NCBI RefSeq assembly: GCF_005239225.2
Contig: NC_133295.1
Location: 7,378,001 to 7,442,000 of the forward strand
DNA from: Populus alba
Taxonomy: Eukaryota; Streptophyta; Magnoliopsida; Malpighiales; Salicaceae
Length of the DNA stretch: 64,000 bases
Direction of reading: 5' to 3'
Shown: positions 10,848 through 21,710 of the stretch, piece by piece
Layout of the letters: every line of letters starts with the position of its first letter
Position numbering within the stretch: the stretch's first letter is position 1
Translations under genes and position numbers: made by a program
Notes under the pieces: generated by a model
What the model saw: the letters and a program-made list of their open reading frames with translations, nothing else
Told to the model about the DNA's origin: nothing
The model's database searches: none

Positions 10848-12362
10848 ATGGCCGAAAAAGATAACCAGTCACTTTATAATGAGAATAACTGTGTTAGGAC
10901 ACTTAGAGACCACATGAATCCCACAAGAACAAGTGCACCCTTATACATAGTTTTCCCTCCTGATGCATCCCATTTTAATTTTAAACCAGGCATTATTCAA
11001 CTTTTACCTTCTTTTCATGGCTTAGATCTAGAAAATCCATACTTGCATTTGAGAGAATTTGAAGAAGTTTGTAACACCTATAATGACTTAAATTGTAGTA
11101 TGAATACCATTAGATTAAAGCTTTTTCCTTTTTCATTAAAAGATAAAGCTAAAACATGGCTACAAAATCTTAGGTCAGGATCTATTCGTGCTTGGAATGA
11201 AATGCAACAATAATTTTTAAAAAAGTTTTTTCCATCTCACATAACCAACTCTTTCAAAAGACAAATCACCACTTTCACTCAAAAACCAGGTGAAACATTT
11301 TACCAATGTTGGAATAGGTATCGAGACTTGCTTAATACTTGCCCTCATCATAGTTTTGAAACATGGAGATTGATTTCACAATTTTATGAAGGGTTAACAC
11401 CTAAAGATAGGCAAATGGTTGAATTGATGTGCAATGAAACTTTTGAAGATAAAGACCCTAATGAAGCAATGGAGTACCTAGACTTGCTAGCTGAAAATAC
11501 GCAAAATTGGGACACTACGGGCACTTATAAGGCACCAAGTAAAACCCAACCTCATACATCTAGTGGAGATATGTATAACCTTAGAGAGGATCATGATCTT
11601 TAATCCAAGTTTGCATCTTTAGCTAGAAAAGGAGAGGCACTAGAATTGAAAAATATTGGTCAATTAAAATATGTTCAAGACATTGTGTGTCAAATCTGTA
11701 AAACAAATGAACATGCAACCAATGACTGTCCAACTTTTCCTTCTTTTAAGGATTGCCTTCATGAACAAGCCCATGCTTTAAACAGTTTTCAAAGGCCCAA
11801 TCATAACCCATACTCGCAAACATACAACCCTGGTTGGAGAAATCACCTAAATTTCAGTTGGAAGAGTGATAACAACAATCCACAAACTTCACAGCCTCCA
11901 TTTCAAGCACACCATAATTTCCAAAATTCTTATGGATATGCACCTCTTTATGCTCCACCTCCTAGAAAAAATCTTGAGGAAACATTGCATGCATTCATTG
12001 AAAAGCAAGAGACAATCAACACTCAACTTGCTCAAAGCATGACAAATTTTAAAGATGCTCTTGCAAAATTCACATCTGCTCTCAGTTTTCAATAGAAAGG
12101 TAAGTTTCCATCTTAACCAGAGCAAAATTCAAAGGGGCAATACAATGCAAATGCAAGTAGTTCCGGAAGCCAACACATGAATCAAGTCAAATCAGTCATC
12201 ACTCTTCGCAGTGGTAAGGTTATTGAAAAACCCACTCTTGAACCTTGTGAGAAAGATGATGAGTCAATCTCTGAGGGTAAGGAAAGGGTTGAATTTGAAC
12301 ATTGTAAAGAAAAGACTAATTCTCCGCCAGCACTTCCATTTCCTCATGCCATGACCAAATAA
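10848..12362 (+). pseudogene. B1 gag (broken)
   Basis: Gag of family B. The start ATG at 10848 begins MAEKDNQSLYNEN and matches the starts at 25369 (B2) and 46380 (B4). The gag domain includes RLKLFPFSLKDKAKTWLQN, followed by a CCHC zinc knuckle (CQICKTNEHATNDC) and the ITLRSGKVIE motif near 12200. In-frame stops interrupt it at about 11212, 11601, 12093, 12113 and 12360; most are CAA to TAA changes relative to B2. Reading frame is otherwise largely kept, so decay is mainly by point mutation. Confidence 0.88.
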
Positions 12363-14850
12363 AGGAAAGTCAATCACAATTCTAAAATCCTTGAAACTTT
12401 CAAACAGGTAAAGATCAATATACCTTTGTTGGATGCTATTAAACAGGTACCTTCCTATGCTAAATTTTTGAAAGATCTATGCACTGTGAAGAGAAAACTG
12501 AATGTGAAAAAGAAAGCATTTTTAGCCAAACAAGTAAGTGTTATTCTTCAGAACAATAATGCTTTGAAATATAAAGACCCTGGTTGTCCTATAATTTCTT
12601 GCTTTATTGGAGAACATAAAATTGAAAGAGCTTTACTTGATCTTGGAGCTAGTGTGAATTTACTTCCATATTTGGTTTTTCAAAGTCTCAATCTAGGTAA
12701 GTTAAAAGCAACTTCTATAACTCTTTTACTTGCTTATAGATCTGTAAAAGTGCCTAGAGGAATAGTTGAGGATGTGTTAGTACAAATTGATAAATTCATT
12801 TACCCTGTAGATTTTATTGTCTTGGATACACAACCTGTTGAAGCATGTAATTCAATTCTTGTCATTTTAGGACGTCCATTTCTTGCCACATCTAATGCAT
12901 TGATTAATTGTAGGAATGGACTGATGAAGCTATCATTTGGAAACATAACATTGGAGGTGAATATTTTCAACATTTACAAGCAACCTGGAGATGATAATGA
13001 TTTACAGGAAGTGGACTTTATTGAAAAATTAGTTCATGATCAATTTCAAACCACTTCCAGTGAAACTGAGATTGATGAACCTGACGAGTTGCAAATGATC
13101 TATTTTCAGGAAGAAGCAAAGGCATGTAATTGGATACCACAAATTGAAGAATTGCCACCACGATCAACTGAGTCTATACTTTTAAGTGTTCAACAACCAA
13201 AACCTGATTTGAAGCCATTACCATTCAATCTCAAATACTCATTTTTAGAAGAAAATGAAACTTTTCTGGTAATGATCTCTTTCAAACTTAATGCACAACA
13301 AGAACATAAGTTATTACAAACTCTGAAAATGCACAAAAATGCATTAGGATGGACCATAGCTGACATAAAAGGAATTAATCCTTTGATTTGCACACACATG
13401 ATTTATTTGGAGGAAAATGCTAAACCATCTAGAGAAATGCAATGAAGACTTAATCCTAATATGAAAGATGTAGTGAAAAATGAAGTCATTAAGCTTCTAG
13501 ATAACGGAATCATTTATCCTATTTCTGAAAGCAAATGGGTAAGTCCTACCCAAGTTGTACCTAAAAAGTCTGGAGTCACTGTGATAACAAATGAAAAAAA
13601 TGAGTTAATTCCAACTAGGACTATTACTAGTTGGCGCATGTGCATTGACTATAGAAAACTTAATTCAATGACTAGAAAAAGATCATTTCCCTTTACCTTT
13701 CATGGATCAAATCCTAGAAAGAGTTGCAAGTCATGAATTTTATTGTTTCCTAGATGGCTATTCAGGTTACAATGAAATTGAAATTGCATGGGAAGATCAA
13801 GAGAAAAGTACTTTCACATGTCCATTTGGTACTTTTGCATATCAAAGAATGCCTTTTGGGTTATGTAATGCACCAGCCACGTTTCAAAGATGCATGCTTA
13901 GCATATTCAGTGATATGGTTGAACGTTTTCTTGAGATTTTTATGGATGATTTTTCTGTTTTTTGTGATTCAATTGATGATTGTTTAACTAACTTGGAAAG
14001 GGTTTTGAACAGGTGTGAAGAGAAGAATCTTTTACTGAATTGGGAAAGATGTCACTTTATGGTAACAAACGGCATTATACTAGATCACACTGTTTCATCG
14101 AAAAGAATTGAGGTTGACAAATCTAAAATCAAGTTAATTGCCAACTTACCAACACCAAAATCTATTAAAGATGTTAGATCATTCTTAGGACATGTCGGTT
14201 TTTATATTTTAGTGTAATATCTAAACCATTGTGTAACCTTTTAACAAAGGAAAATGTATTTGAATGGACTGAACAATGTGAAAAAGCCTTTGTTAAACTT
14301 AAAAGCTTGCTTACTTCTGCTCCTGTCATTCAACCTCTTGATTGGTCACTACCTTTTGAAATAATGTGTGATGCTAGTGATTATGTCTTGGGTGCTATCT
14401 TGGAACAAAAAAAAGATAAGAAACCTTATGTGATTTACTATGCAAGTAAAACTTTAAATGGTGCTCAAATGAATTATACTACCACTGAAAAAGAATTACT
14501 TGGAGTGGTATTTGCATTTGACAAGTTAAGATCTTATCTTGTTGGCTCACCTGTTATTGTTTTTAGTGATCATACAGCATTGAAATATCTTCTCTCTAAG
14601 AAAGATTCTAAGGCTAGATTGGTGCGGTGAATTTTGTTACTTCAAGAATTTGATATCACAATCAAAGACAAGAAAGGCAGCGAAAATGTTGTCGCAGATC
14701 ATTTGTCAAGATTGACAACCGATTCGAGATCTGACATCACACCAATCGATGACTACTTTCCTGATGAATCTTTATTTTATGTCTCTACAATGCCTTGGTT
14801 TGCTAATATTGTTAATTTTCTTATTTCAGGACAATTGCCAACTCACTGGA
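12363..14850 (+). pseudogene. B1 pol: protease, RT, RNase H (broken, integrase deleted)
   Basis: Protease with DLGASVNLLPY and ILGRPFLAT (12426-13445), RT with WRMCIDYRKLN, MPFGLCNAPATFQ and FMDD at 13939-13950, and RNase H with CDASDY and [10 protein letters not shown] (to about 14630). Lesions: CGA to TGA at 13443; an extra A in a run near 13675-13680 that shifts frame; loss of about 18 bp near 14205 (the YRRFIKD segment); TGG to TGA near 14628. At about 14850 the sequence jumps from GQLPTHW before integrase into the middle of LOG, deleting integrase, ORFX and the 5' half of LOG. Confidence 0.88.
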
Positions 14851-15243
14851 GAGGAACTACAGGTCCCAACAATGTGTGATCGACTGAACGCCATGTTTAG
14901 CCATGCTGATGCCTTCATTGCCTTACCAGGTGGTCTGGGCACATTGGAAGAGATTTTTCATATTTCACCTTGAGCCCAACTGCACATTCACCATAAACCT
15001 ATAGGTTTGTTAAATGTTAATGGTTTTTATGATAAGTTGTTATCTTTCCTTGATCAAGCTGTGGAACAGGAATTTCTAACATCTTCGGCACGACAAATCA
15101 TAATCTCTGCTGCTACTGCTGAACAATTGATTGACCAACTACAATCTTTCATCCCTGTCATTGATCCCTGCATGAGTCGCCTAGATTGGTCAACTAAGGA
15201 AAGCCGTAAAAAGCTTAGATTAGATTTAAGCCTTCATCTGTGA
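14851..15243 (+). pseudogene. B1 LOG-like gene, 3' part only
   Basis: C-terminal part of the LOG-type phosphoribohydrolase described at 38050, from the EELQVPTMCDRLNAMF segment to the normal stop (TGA 15241). It keeps the canonical PGGLGTLEE motif that both longer copies have lost, but TGA at 14971-14973 replaces the Trp codon of the conserved SWAQL segment. The upstream half is removed by the deletion that fuses it to pol. Confidence 0.85.
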
Positions 15244-15379
15244 AACCTTGTGTCTTTTGGTTTTCTTAATAGCATATTATTTTGTTTTGTTATTTCTTAT
15301 GTTTATTTAAGTGTGTTTCGGGTTTGTCATTATTCGCTGTTTCAGGTGATGTCTTCTATACTCTATCTTTCTACCTTAG

Positions 15380-15418
15380 GACATTGAGGACAATGTCTCG
15401 TTTTGGTGGGGGGGGAGG
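15380..15418 (+). promoter_or_regulatory. Hairpin followed by purine tract (B1, first)
   Basis: GACATTG, loop AGGA, CAATGTC (15380-15397), then a G-rich purine run ending GGGAGGGTAGTAG. The same arrangement occurs at 18724, 38840 and 56356 (minus). In B2 the stem reads GATATTG/CAATATC, a compensatory pair change. Possibly an internal polypurine tract for plus-strand priming. Confidence 0.55.
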
Positions 15419-15885
15419 GTAGTAGTTTTTTTTTTTTTAAAAAAAAAAAACTAACTAACTAACTGTTTTTGTTTTTAAAAAACCATTTGGCAAAACTGTT
15501 ATTACTAGGATGGCAGAGTAAAGAGAAATTATTCTTGAGACGCATCTTAGTAAAAATTTTCTAATGGTTATTTGCAATATTCATAACAAGGCCTATTAGA
15601 ATACTTCTTGAAATATTCAAGTTTACAAACTCTCGCATTGATATCACTTGATTATGCTCATATACTCATTTAACAAGTATTATTAAACATTCATTTTCAC
15701 ACACACACTTTAACATATGATTGTGGGTTGCACATTGGATTATTACATTATTTATGTTCTTTTGTTAAAGGTAACAACTAAGGGAAAGGGATAGTATATA
15801 ATTTGCAAAAAAAAAAAAATTGATAATATTGATGATAATAAAAACATAGATAAGTTTGGTTTCGTAGCCTCCCTAACCTAAGCAA

Positions 15886-15972
15886 TTAAGCCCGAAGGGG
15901 TGTTTTAACACCTAATACCCTAAAGTCAACTGACTTGGGAGCTATTGGCCCAAAGCTTGTTACATGGGTTAA
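15886..15972 (+). ncRNA. 87-nt cloverleaf-like segment, left type (B1)
   Basis: TTAA(G)CCC at the start can pair with GGGTTAA at the end. Inside are three hairpins: GGTGT/ACACC, AAGTC/GACTT (loop AACT, 15923-15936) and GAGC/GCTT. The right-type copy at 16037 is the same length with compensatory stem changes. This is a candidate structured RNA of unknown role; no known RNA family recognised. Confidence 0.4.
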
Positions 15973-16036
15973 GGAAAAAAGCTTAAGGGAATCAAACATT
16001 GCACTATCTATGTATCAGTATCTGCAACCCGAGTTG

Positions 16037-16123
16037 TTAAGCTCGTAAGGGTGTCTCAACACCTAATGCCCTAAGACCAACTGGTCTGGGAGTCATTAGC
16101 CTAAAACTCGTTACATGGGTTAA
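16037..16123 (+). ncRNA. 87-nt cloverleaf-like segment, right type (B1)
   Basis: Same fold as 15886-15972: ends TTAA(G)CTC/GGGTTAA, hairpins GGTGT/ACACC, AGACC/GGTCT (loop AACT) and GAGT/ACTC. Relative to the left type three pairs of the middle stem and one of the third stem change on both sides. Confidence 0.4.
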
Positions 16124-16509
16124 AGATACATTGTGTTTTAAGTTGTATGTGTATATAAATAAAATAAAATAAAAAAGAAGAAGAAAAAAAAAGAAAAAGA
16201 AAAAAGAAGTAATAATAATAATAATCTCAACCCAAGAAAGTTCACCCTAAACATTTGAACATAATATTGTTTTCTTCCAACAAAAGCCCTATCATCTATG
16301 TTTTCATATATTGAGCACATAAAAAGAAGGTTTATTAATATCCTGTTTAAGAAGTATGAAGCAGGAATACAAATTTAATGAGAGTTTGTTTATCTGGATA
16401 GATTAATGGAAGTTGAATGATGAATGCCTTGCTTTATGAAACTTGCAAATTATTTCTCTATTTTAACGCTTTAGATTACTAGGGACTAGTAATAAGCTGG
16501 TTGGGGGTG

Positions 16510-17974
16510 TGATTAGTACTTAAAAGTGCATGTTTATCAAGGTTTTATATCATCATTTTGCACTTGAAGTATCAATAACTCCTTAACTAAAGCATGTTTT
16601 ATAATAACAAGTTTGATACTATAAGATACCTTAATTTATGCTAAATGTTCATCTTAAATGCAGGCCTATCACATAAATAAAAAGATTGAATGATGAGTTT
16701 AAGTATTGAAAGTGAAAGGACAAAGAGATGACCAAACTTAGAAAAGAGATGCTGGTGCAGTTCAAACCGGAACATTGCTCGATAATTGGATCATATCTAG
16801 AGCTCTAGATCTCCGATTTAGGTCCATTTTATATGGATGGAAAGGTAAGACAAAGGCCTACAACTTTCATGGGAGCCCAAGATTTAAAACAGCCGTTTTA
16901 AAGTCCAAATTGAAGGAACAACGAAGAAGTTCGAAGCTGTTCTGCAGCCCAGACACTATTTAGAGTTCAGCCCATATCTTGAGTTCTAGAAGTCCAAATG
17001 ACCTTATCTTTTTTTTGCTGGAAAGCTGAGACAATTTACTAGAACATTCTTGAGGATTCTGGGAAAATTATGATGTTAGCAATGATGTCTTGTTCAGACA
17101 AGAAGATAAGGATTGTGACCAAGTCAAGATGTGGCCACCCACTCATCAATTAGTCAACAAATCAATAGTTCCAAATTTTGGCCTATAAAAGGAGGCACTT
17201 ACCATGTATTGAGGCATCTTGGTTTCCAGATAAAGATCATGCTCTTGCTTTCTCTCTTTGTATTGCTTATGTTTTGCTTTCATTAATATAAAGTTTATGC
17301 ACTTCATTTCCTTTCCTTTATTTAGTTAACTTCTTTCTCATTTATGTTCTTATCTTGTTCATTTATGTTTCTTTCTTTCATTATGTTTAGCTAAGTTAAT
17401 TATGTCAAGGTGAAAAGGGTACACTAATGGTGTAAGAATAAGTATAATATAAACTTAACATGGACTTTAATGTTGGATACTAACATGTTTTATATTTGTT
17501 ATCTTGTTCACTTTTAATACGTTGCTTGTTAAATGGTTAATCTAGATTTATGTTGTATAACACTTGGTACAACAAATACTTGACACTTTCATAGCCCATA
17601 CTGTATGGTATAACCGACACCTGAGCTATGAAAGGAACTTGATTTGTTGTTAACATAAGTTATAATCATGAATGTCTGCCAACATTTACAAGTATTAGCT
17701 TTATTCGAATAAGATAACTAATGTAATCATGTTAACAATTTATAATCTGATTGGAACCTCCTTTATGTGTGGTTTCCAATTGAGTAATTAGAGTTTATAC
17801 TATACTTGTTTGAAGTACCATTAGTGGATCCTCTAACCTTGACATTTTTTTTTTTATTGTTGTTTAATCCTTACATTAATCTTTCATCTCAAAGTTCTCA
17901 TTAATTTCTCCATCTTCTTCTTCTTTTATTACTACTACTATTTTTACTACTACTACTACTACTACTATTATTAC

Positions 17975-18023
<49 letters not shown>

Positions 18024-18297
18024 TACATTTTATTTATATTATATAATATATCTCTTTGATCTTTTCATAAACTCAGTATATAGGTTGGAAACCTGTGACC
18101 CGATCTTTTAGATCATTCTCAGGTGTAACAACACCACGTATTGAGTATTATTGTTGTTGTTGTTGTTGCTGTTGCTGTCTTGTTATTTATAATTTATACA
18201 ATTAACCTCTCTGTGGTTCGACCCCGGTCTTGCCGGGTTATTTATTACTTCGACACTTCTGCACTTGGGAGAAGACATCAAGTTTTTGGTCGTGTCA
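16510..18297 (+). mobile_element. Internal LTR of B1 (second subtype)
   Basis: 1788-bp family B LTR with TG...CA ends, preceded by the polypurine tract and followed directly by LOG sequence (TCTTTCATATTG) rather than by a leader. It has the B2/B5 subtype sequence (CACTTGAAGTATC, GTTTGATACTAT), unlike the outer LTRs. It is most simply the 3' LTR of a second element that had inserted into the LOG gene of the first. TATA box at 17184-17191. Confidence 0.8.
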
Positions 18298-18587
18298 TCT
18301 TTCATATTGTATCTTAGGCCCAACTGCACATTCGCCATAAATCTATAGGTTTGTTAAATGTTAATGGTTTCTATGATAAATTGTTGTCTTTCCTTGATCA
18401 AGCTGTGGAACAGGAATTTCTAACATCTTCGGCACGACAAATCATAATCTCTGCTGCTACTGTTGAACAATTGATTGACCAATTACAATCTTTCATCCCC
18501 GTCATTGATCCCTGCATGAGTCGCCTAAATTGGTCAACTAAGGAAAGCCGTAAAAAGCTTAGATTAGATTTGAGCCGTCATTTGTGA
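18298..18587 (+). pseudogene. B1 second LOG fragment (C-terminal)
   Basis: Last part of the LOG-type gene, from the position of the HISSWAQL segment to the stop (TGA 18585). The conserved KPIGLLNVNGFYD region reads INRFVKC-shifted at the start, and an open frame runs from the ATG at 18351 (MLNVNGFYDKLLSFLDQAVEQ). It has no active site and follows the end of an LTR directly, as expected if an element had inserted inside LOG. Confidence 0.8.
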
Positions 18588-19264
18588 AACCTTGTGTCTT
18601 TTGGTTTTATTAATAGCATATTATTTTGTTTTGTTACTTCTTATATTTGTTTAAGTGTGTTTTAGGTTTGTCATTGTTCGCTATTTCAGGTGAAGTCTTC
18701 TATACTCTATCTTTCTACCTTAGGACATTGAGGACAATGTCTCATTTTGGTTGGGGGGAGAGGGTAGTAGTTAAGAAAAAAAAAACTAACTTACTGTTTT
18801 TGCTATTATTAAAACCATTTGACAAATTGTTATTAAGATGGCAGAGTAAGGAGTCAATTTTATTAACTCTTGAGACGCATCTTAGTAAGTATCCTTATTA
18901 GGATGGCAGAGTAAGGAGGAAATTTTATTGACTTTAGAGACGCATCTTAGTAAGTATCATTACCAAGGTCTATCATAATACTTCTTGAAATATTCAGGTT
19001 TACAAACTCTCGCATTGTTATCACTTGATTCTGCTCATATACTCATTTAACAAGTATTCTTAAACCTTCATTTTCACACACACACTTTAACATATGATCG
19101 TGGGTTGCACATTGGATTATTACATTAATTATGTTCTTTTGTTAAAGGTAACAACTAAGGGAAAGGGATAGTATATAATTTGCAAAAAAAAAAAAAAATT
19201 GATAATATTGATGATAATAAAAACGTAGATAAGTTTGGTTTTGTAGCCTCCCTAACCTAAGCAA

Positions 19265-19351
19265 TTAAGCCTGAATGGGTGTTTTAACACCTAATACCCT
19301 AAAGTCAACTAACTTGGGAGCTATTGGACCAAAGCTTGTTACATGGGTTAA
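19265..19351 (+). ncRNA. 87-nt cloverleaf-like segment, left type (B1, second)
   Basis: Same length and layout as 15886-15972. One stem position is mutated (AAGTC/AACTT), consistent with decay in a dead copy. Confidence 0.35.
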
Positions 19352-19415
19352 GGAGAAAAGCTTAAGGGAATCAAACATTGCACTATCTACGTATCAGTAT
19401 CTGCAACCCGAGTTG

Positions 19416-19502
19416 CTAAGCTCGTAGGGGTGTCTCAACACCTAATGCCCTAAGACCAACTGGTCTGGGAGTCATTAGCCGAAAACTTGTTACATGGGTT
19501 AA
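19416..19502 (+). ncRNA. 87-nt cloverleaf-like segment, right type (B1, second)
   Basis: Keeps the AGACC/GGTCT middle stem; the first base of the outer stem is changed (CTAA). Confidence 0.35.
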
Positions 19503-19854
19503 AGATACATTGTGTTTTAAGTTGTATGTGTATATAAATAAATAAAAAAAGAGAAAAAAATAATAATAATAATCCCAACCCAAGGAAGTTAACCTTAAAC
19601 ATTCGAACATAATATTGTTTTCTTCCAACAAAAGCCCCATCATCTATGTTTTCATACATTGAGCACATAAAAAGGAGGTTTATTAATATCTTGTTTAAGA
19701 AATATGAAGTAGGAATATAAATTTAATGAAAGTTTGTTTATCTGGAGATTAATGGAAGTTGAATGATGAATGCCTTGCTTTGTGGAACTTGCAAATTATT
19801 TTTCTATTTTAACATTTTCATTACTAGGGACTAGTAATAAGCTGGTTGGGGGGG

Positions 19855-21265
19855 TGATTAGTACTTAAAAGTGCATGTTTATCAAGGTTTTATATCATCA
19901 TTTTGTACTTAAAGTATCAATAACTCCTTAACTAAAGCATGTTTTATAATAACAAGTCTAATACTATAAGATACCTTAATATATGGTAAATGTTCATCTT
20001 AAATGCAGGCCTATCACATAAATCAAAGGATTGATTGATGAATTTAACTACTAAAATTTTAAAGATAAAGAAGGGCGAAGAAGCTTAGAAAAGAGATGTT
20101 GGTGCAGTCCAAACAGGAACACTATTCGGTATCTCGAGTTCTAGATGTCCAAATGATCTTAAATTTTTACACAAATTTAGTAAGACATAGGCCTACAACT
20201 TTCATGTGGACACCAAGATCTAAGAAGGCCATTTCAAGTCCAAATTATAGCAACAACAGAGAAGTCTGAATCTGTCCTACAGCCCAGACACTGTTCAGTG
20301 TTCAACGCATATCTTGAGTTCTAGAAGTCCAAATGACCTGAACTTTTTTTTTTCTTGCAAAAGCTAAGAGAATTTCCTAGAACTTTCATGAGTACATATG
20401 ATTCTAGTTCTGATGTTAGCAATGATGTTTTATTCAAACAAGAAGATAAGGATTTTCACCAAGTCAAGATGTGGCCACCCACTCAACAATTATTCATCAA
20501 ATCAATAGTTCCAAATTTTGGCCGATAAAAGGAGGCATTTGCCATGCATTTAGGCATATTGGTGCTGAGATCAAGATCATGCTCTTGCTCTCTTTCTTTG
20601 TATTTTGTAATGTTTAAGTTTTATTTGATGTTATAGTAATCTCTTGTTTATGCTCTTCATTTCCTTTCCTTTATTTGTATAATTATGTTCTTATCTTGTT
20701 TATTTATGTTTCTTTCTTTCATTATGTTTCGTTAAATCTATTATGTCAAGGTGAAAATGGTACACTAATGGTGTAAAAATAAGTATAGTATAAACTCAAC
20801 ATGGACTTTAATGCTTGATATTAACATGTTTTATATTTGTTATCTTGTTCACTTTTAATACTTTGCTTGTTAAAGGGTTAATCTAGATTTATGTTGTATA
20901 ACACTTTGTACAACAAATACTTGACACCTTCATAGCCCATACTGTATGGTATAATTGACACCTGAGCTATGAAACGAACTTGATTTGTTGTTAATTTAAG
21001 TTATAATCATGAATGCCTGACAACATTTACAAGTATTAGCATTAATCGAATGAGATAACTAATGTAATCATGTTAACAATTTATAATCTGATTGGAACCT
21101 CCTTCATGTGTGGTTTCCAAGTTGAGTAGTAAGAGTTTATACTATACTTGTTTGAAATACCATTAGTGGATCCTCCAAGCTTGACATTTGTTTTTATCAT
21201 TGTTTAATCTTTACATTAATCTTCCATCTCAAAGCTCTCATTAACTTCTTCCTCTTCTTCTTTAT

Positions 21266-21324
<59 letters not shown>

Positions 21325-21705
21325 TTATTATTATTTACATTCTAGTTATATTTTATGTACATTAAGTATGCTTTGTGTTTGATCAAAAGGATCCTGACAT
21401 TATTGGTCTTGCCTTGTTCATTCACATCAGAAATCTGTTTATATTATATAATATATATATTTGATCTTTTCATAAAATCAGTATATAGGCTGGAAACCAG
21501 TGACCTAATCTTTTAGATCATTCTCAGGTATAACAATGCCACGTACTAAGTATTATTACTATTACTATTATTGTTATTAATGTTGTATTGTTATTTATAA
21601 TTTATACAATTAACCTTTTTGTGGTTTGACCCCGGTCTTGCCGGGTTATTTATTACTTCGACGCTCCAGCACTTGGGAGAAGACATCAAGCTTTTGGTCG
21701 TGTCA
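19855..21705 (+). mobile_element. B1 terminal (3') LTR
   Basis: 1851 bp, TG...CA. It shares subtype-specific sequence with the 5' LTR at 8220 (GTACTTAAAGTATC, GTCTAATACTAT, ATCAAAGGATTGATTGATGAATT) and is followed by the target duplication GCGAC. The TATA box is mutated to GATAAAAG (20524). A long (TAC)n run lies at 21273-21333. Confidence 0.88.
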
Positions 21706-21710
21706 GCGAC
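21706..21710. repeat. Target site duplication of B1, right copy
   Basis: GCGAC immediately after the CA end of the terminal LTR, matching 8215-8219. Confidence 0.85.

Larger units (their letters stand above)
15244..16509 (+). other. B1 3' non-coding region (first copy)
   Basis: Non-coding stretch between LOG and the internal LTR. It holds the hairpin plus purine tract at 15380-15418, a homopolymer T/A region near 15430, the two 87-nt segments at 15886 and 16037, and a hairpin (ATTACTA, loop GGGAC, TAGTAAT) just before the G-rich polypurine tract GCTGGTTGGGGG that precedes the LTR. No coding potential seen. Confidence 0.75.
18588..19854 (+). other. B1 3' non-coding region (second copy)
   Basis: Parallel to 15244-16509. 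Contains the hairpin and purine tract at 18724-18775, a 65-bp tandem duplication beginning GATGGCAGAGTAAGGAG (18837 and 18902), two 87-nt segments, and the polypurine tract before the terminal LTR. No gene seen. Confidence 0.75.
8220..21705 (+). mobile_element. Element B1: Athila-like retrotransposon with three LTRs, target duplication GCGAC
   Basis: Starts TGATTAGTACTT at 8220 and ends GGTCGTGTCA at 21705. Flanked by the direct repeat GCGAC (8215-8219 and 21706-21710), the five-base target duplication expected of Ty3/gypsy integrase, inside the 107-bp satellite. Contents: 5' LTR, gag, pol truncated after RNase H, LOG fragment, 3' non-coding region, an internal LTR (16510-18297), a second LOG fragment, a second 3' region and the terminal LTR (19855-21705). 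The outer LTRs are of one subtype, the internal LTR of another (the B2/B5 subtype). Many stops and frameshifts make it a dead copy. Confidence 0.88.

Noticed and set aside
15886..16123. The 87-nt cloverleaf segments as tRNA genes or tRNA-derived SINEs
   Set aside because: No A or B box, no TTCGA T-loop and no recognisable anticodon arm. Only the overall shape is tRNA-like.
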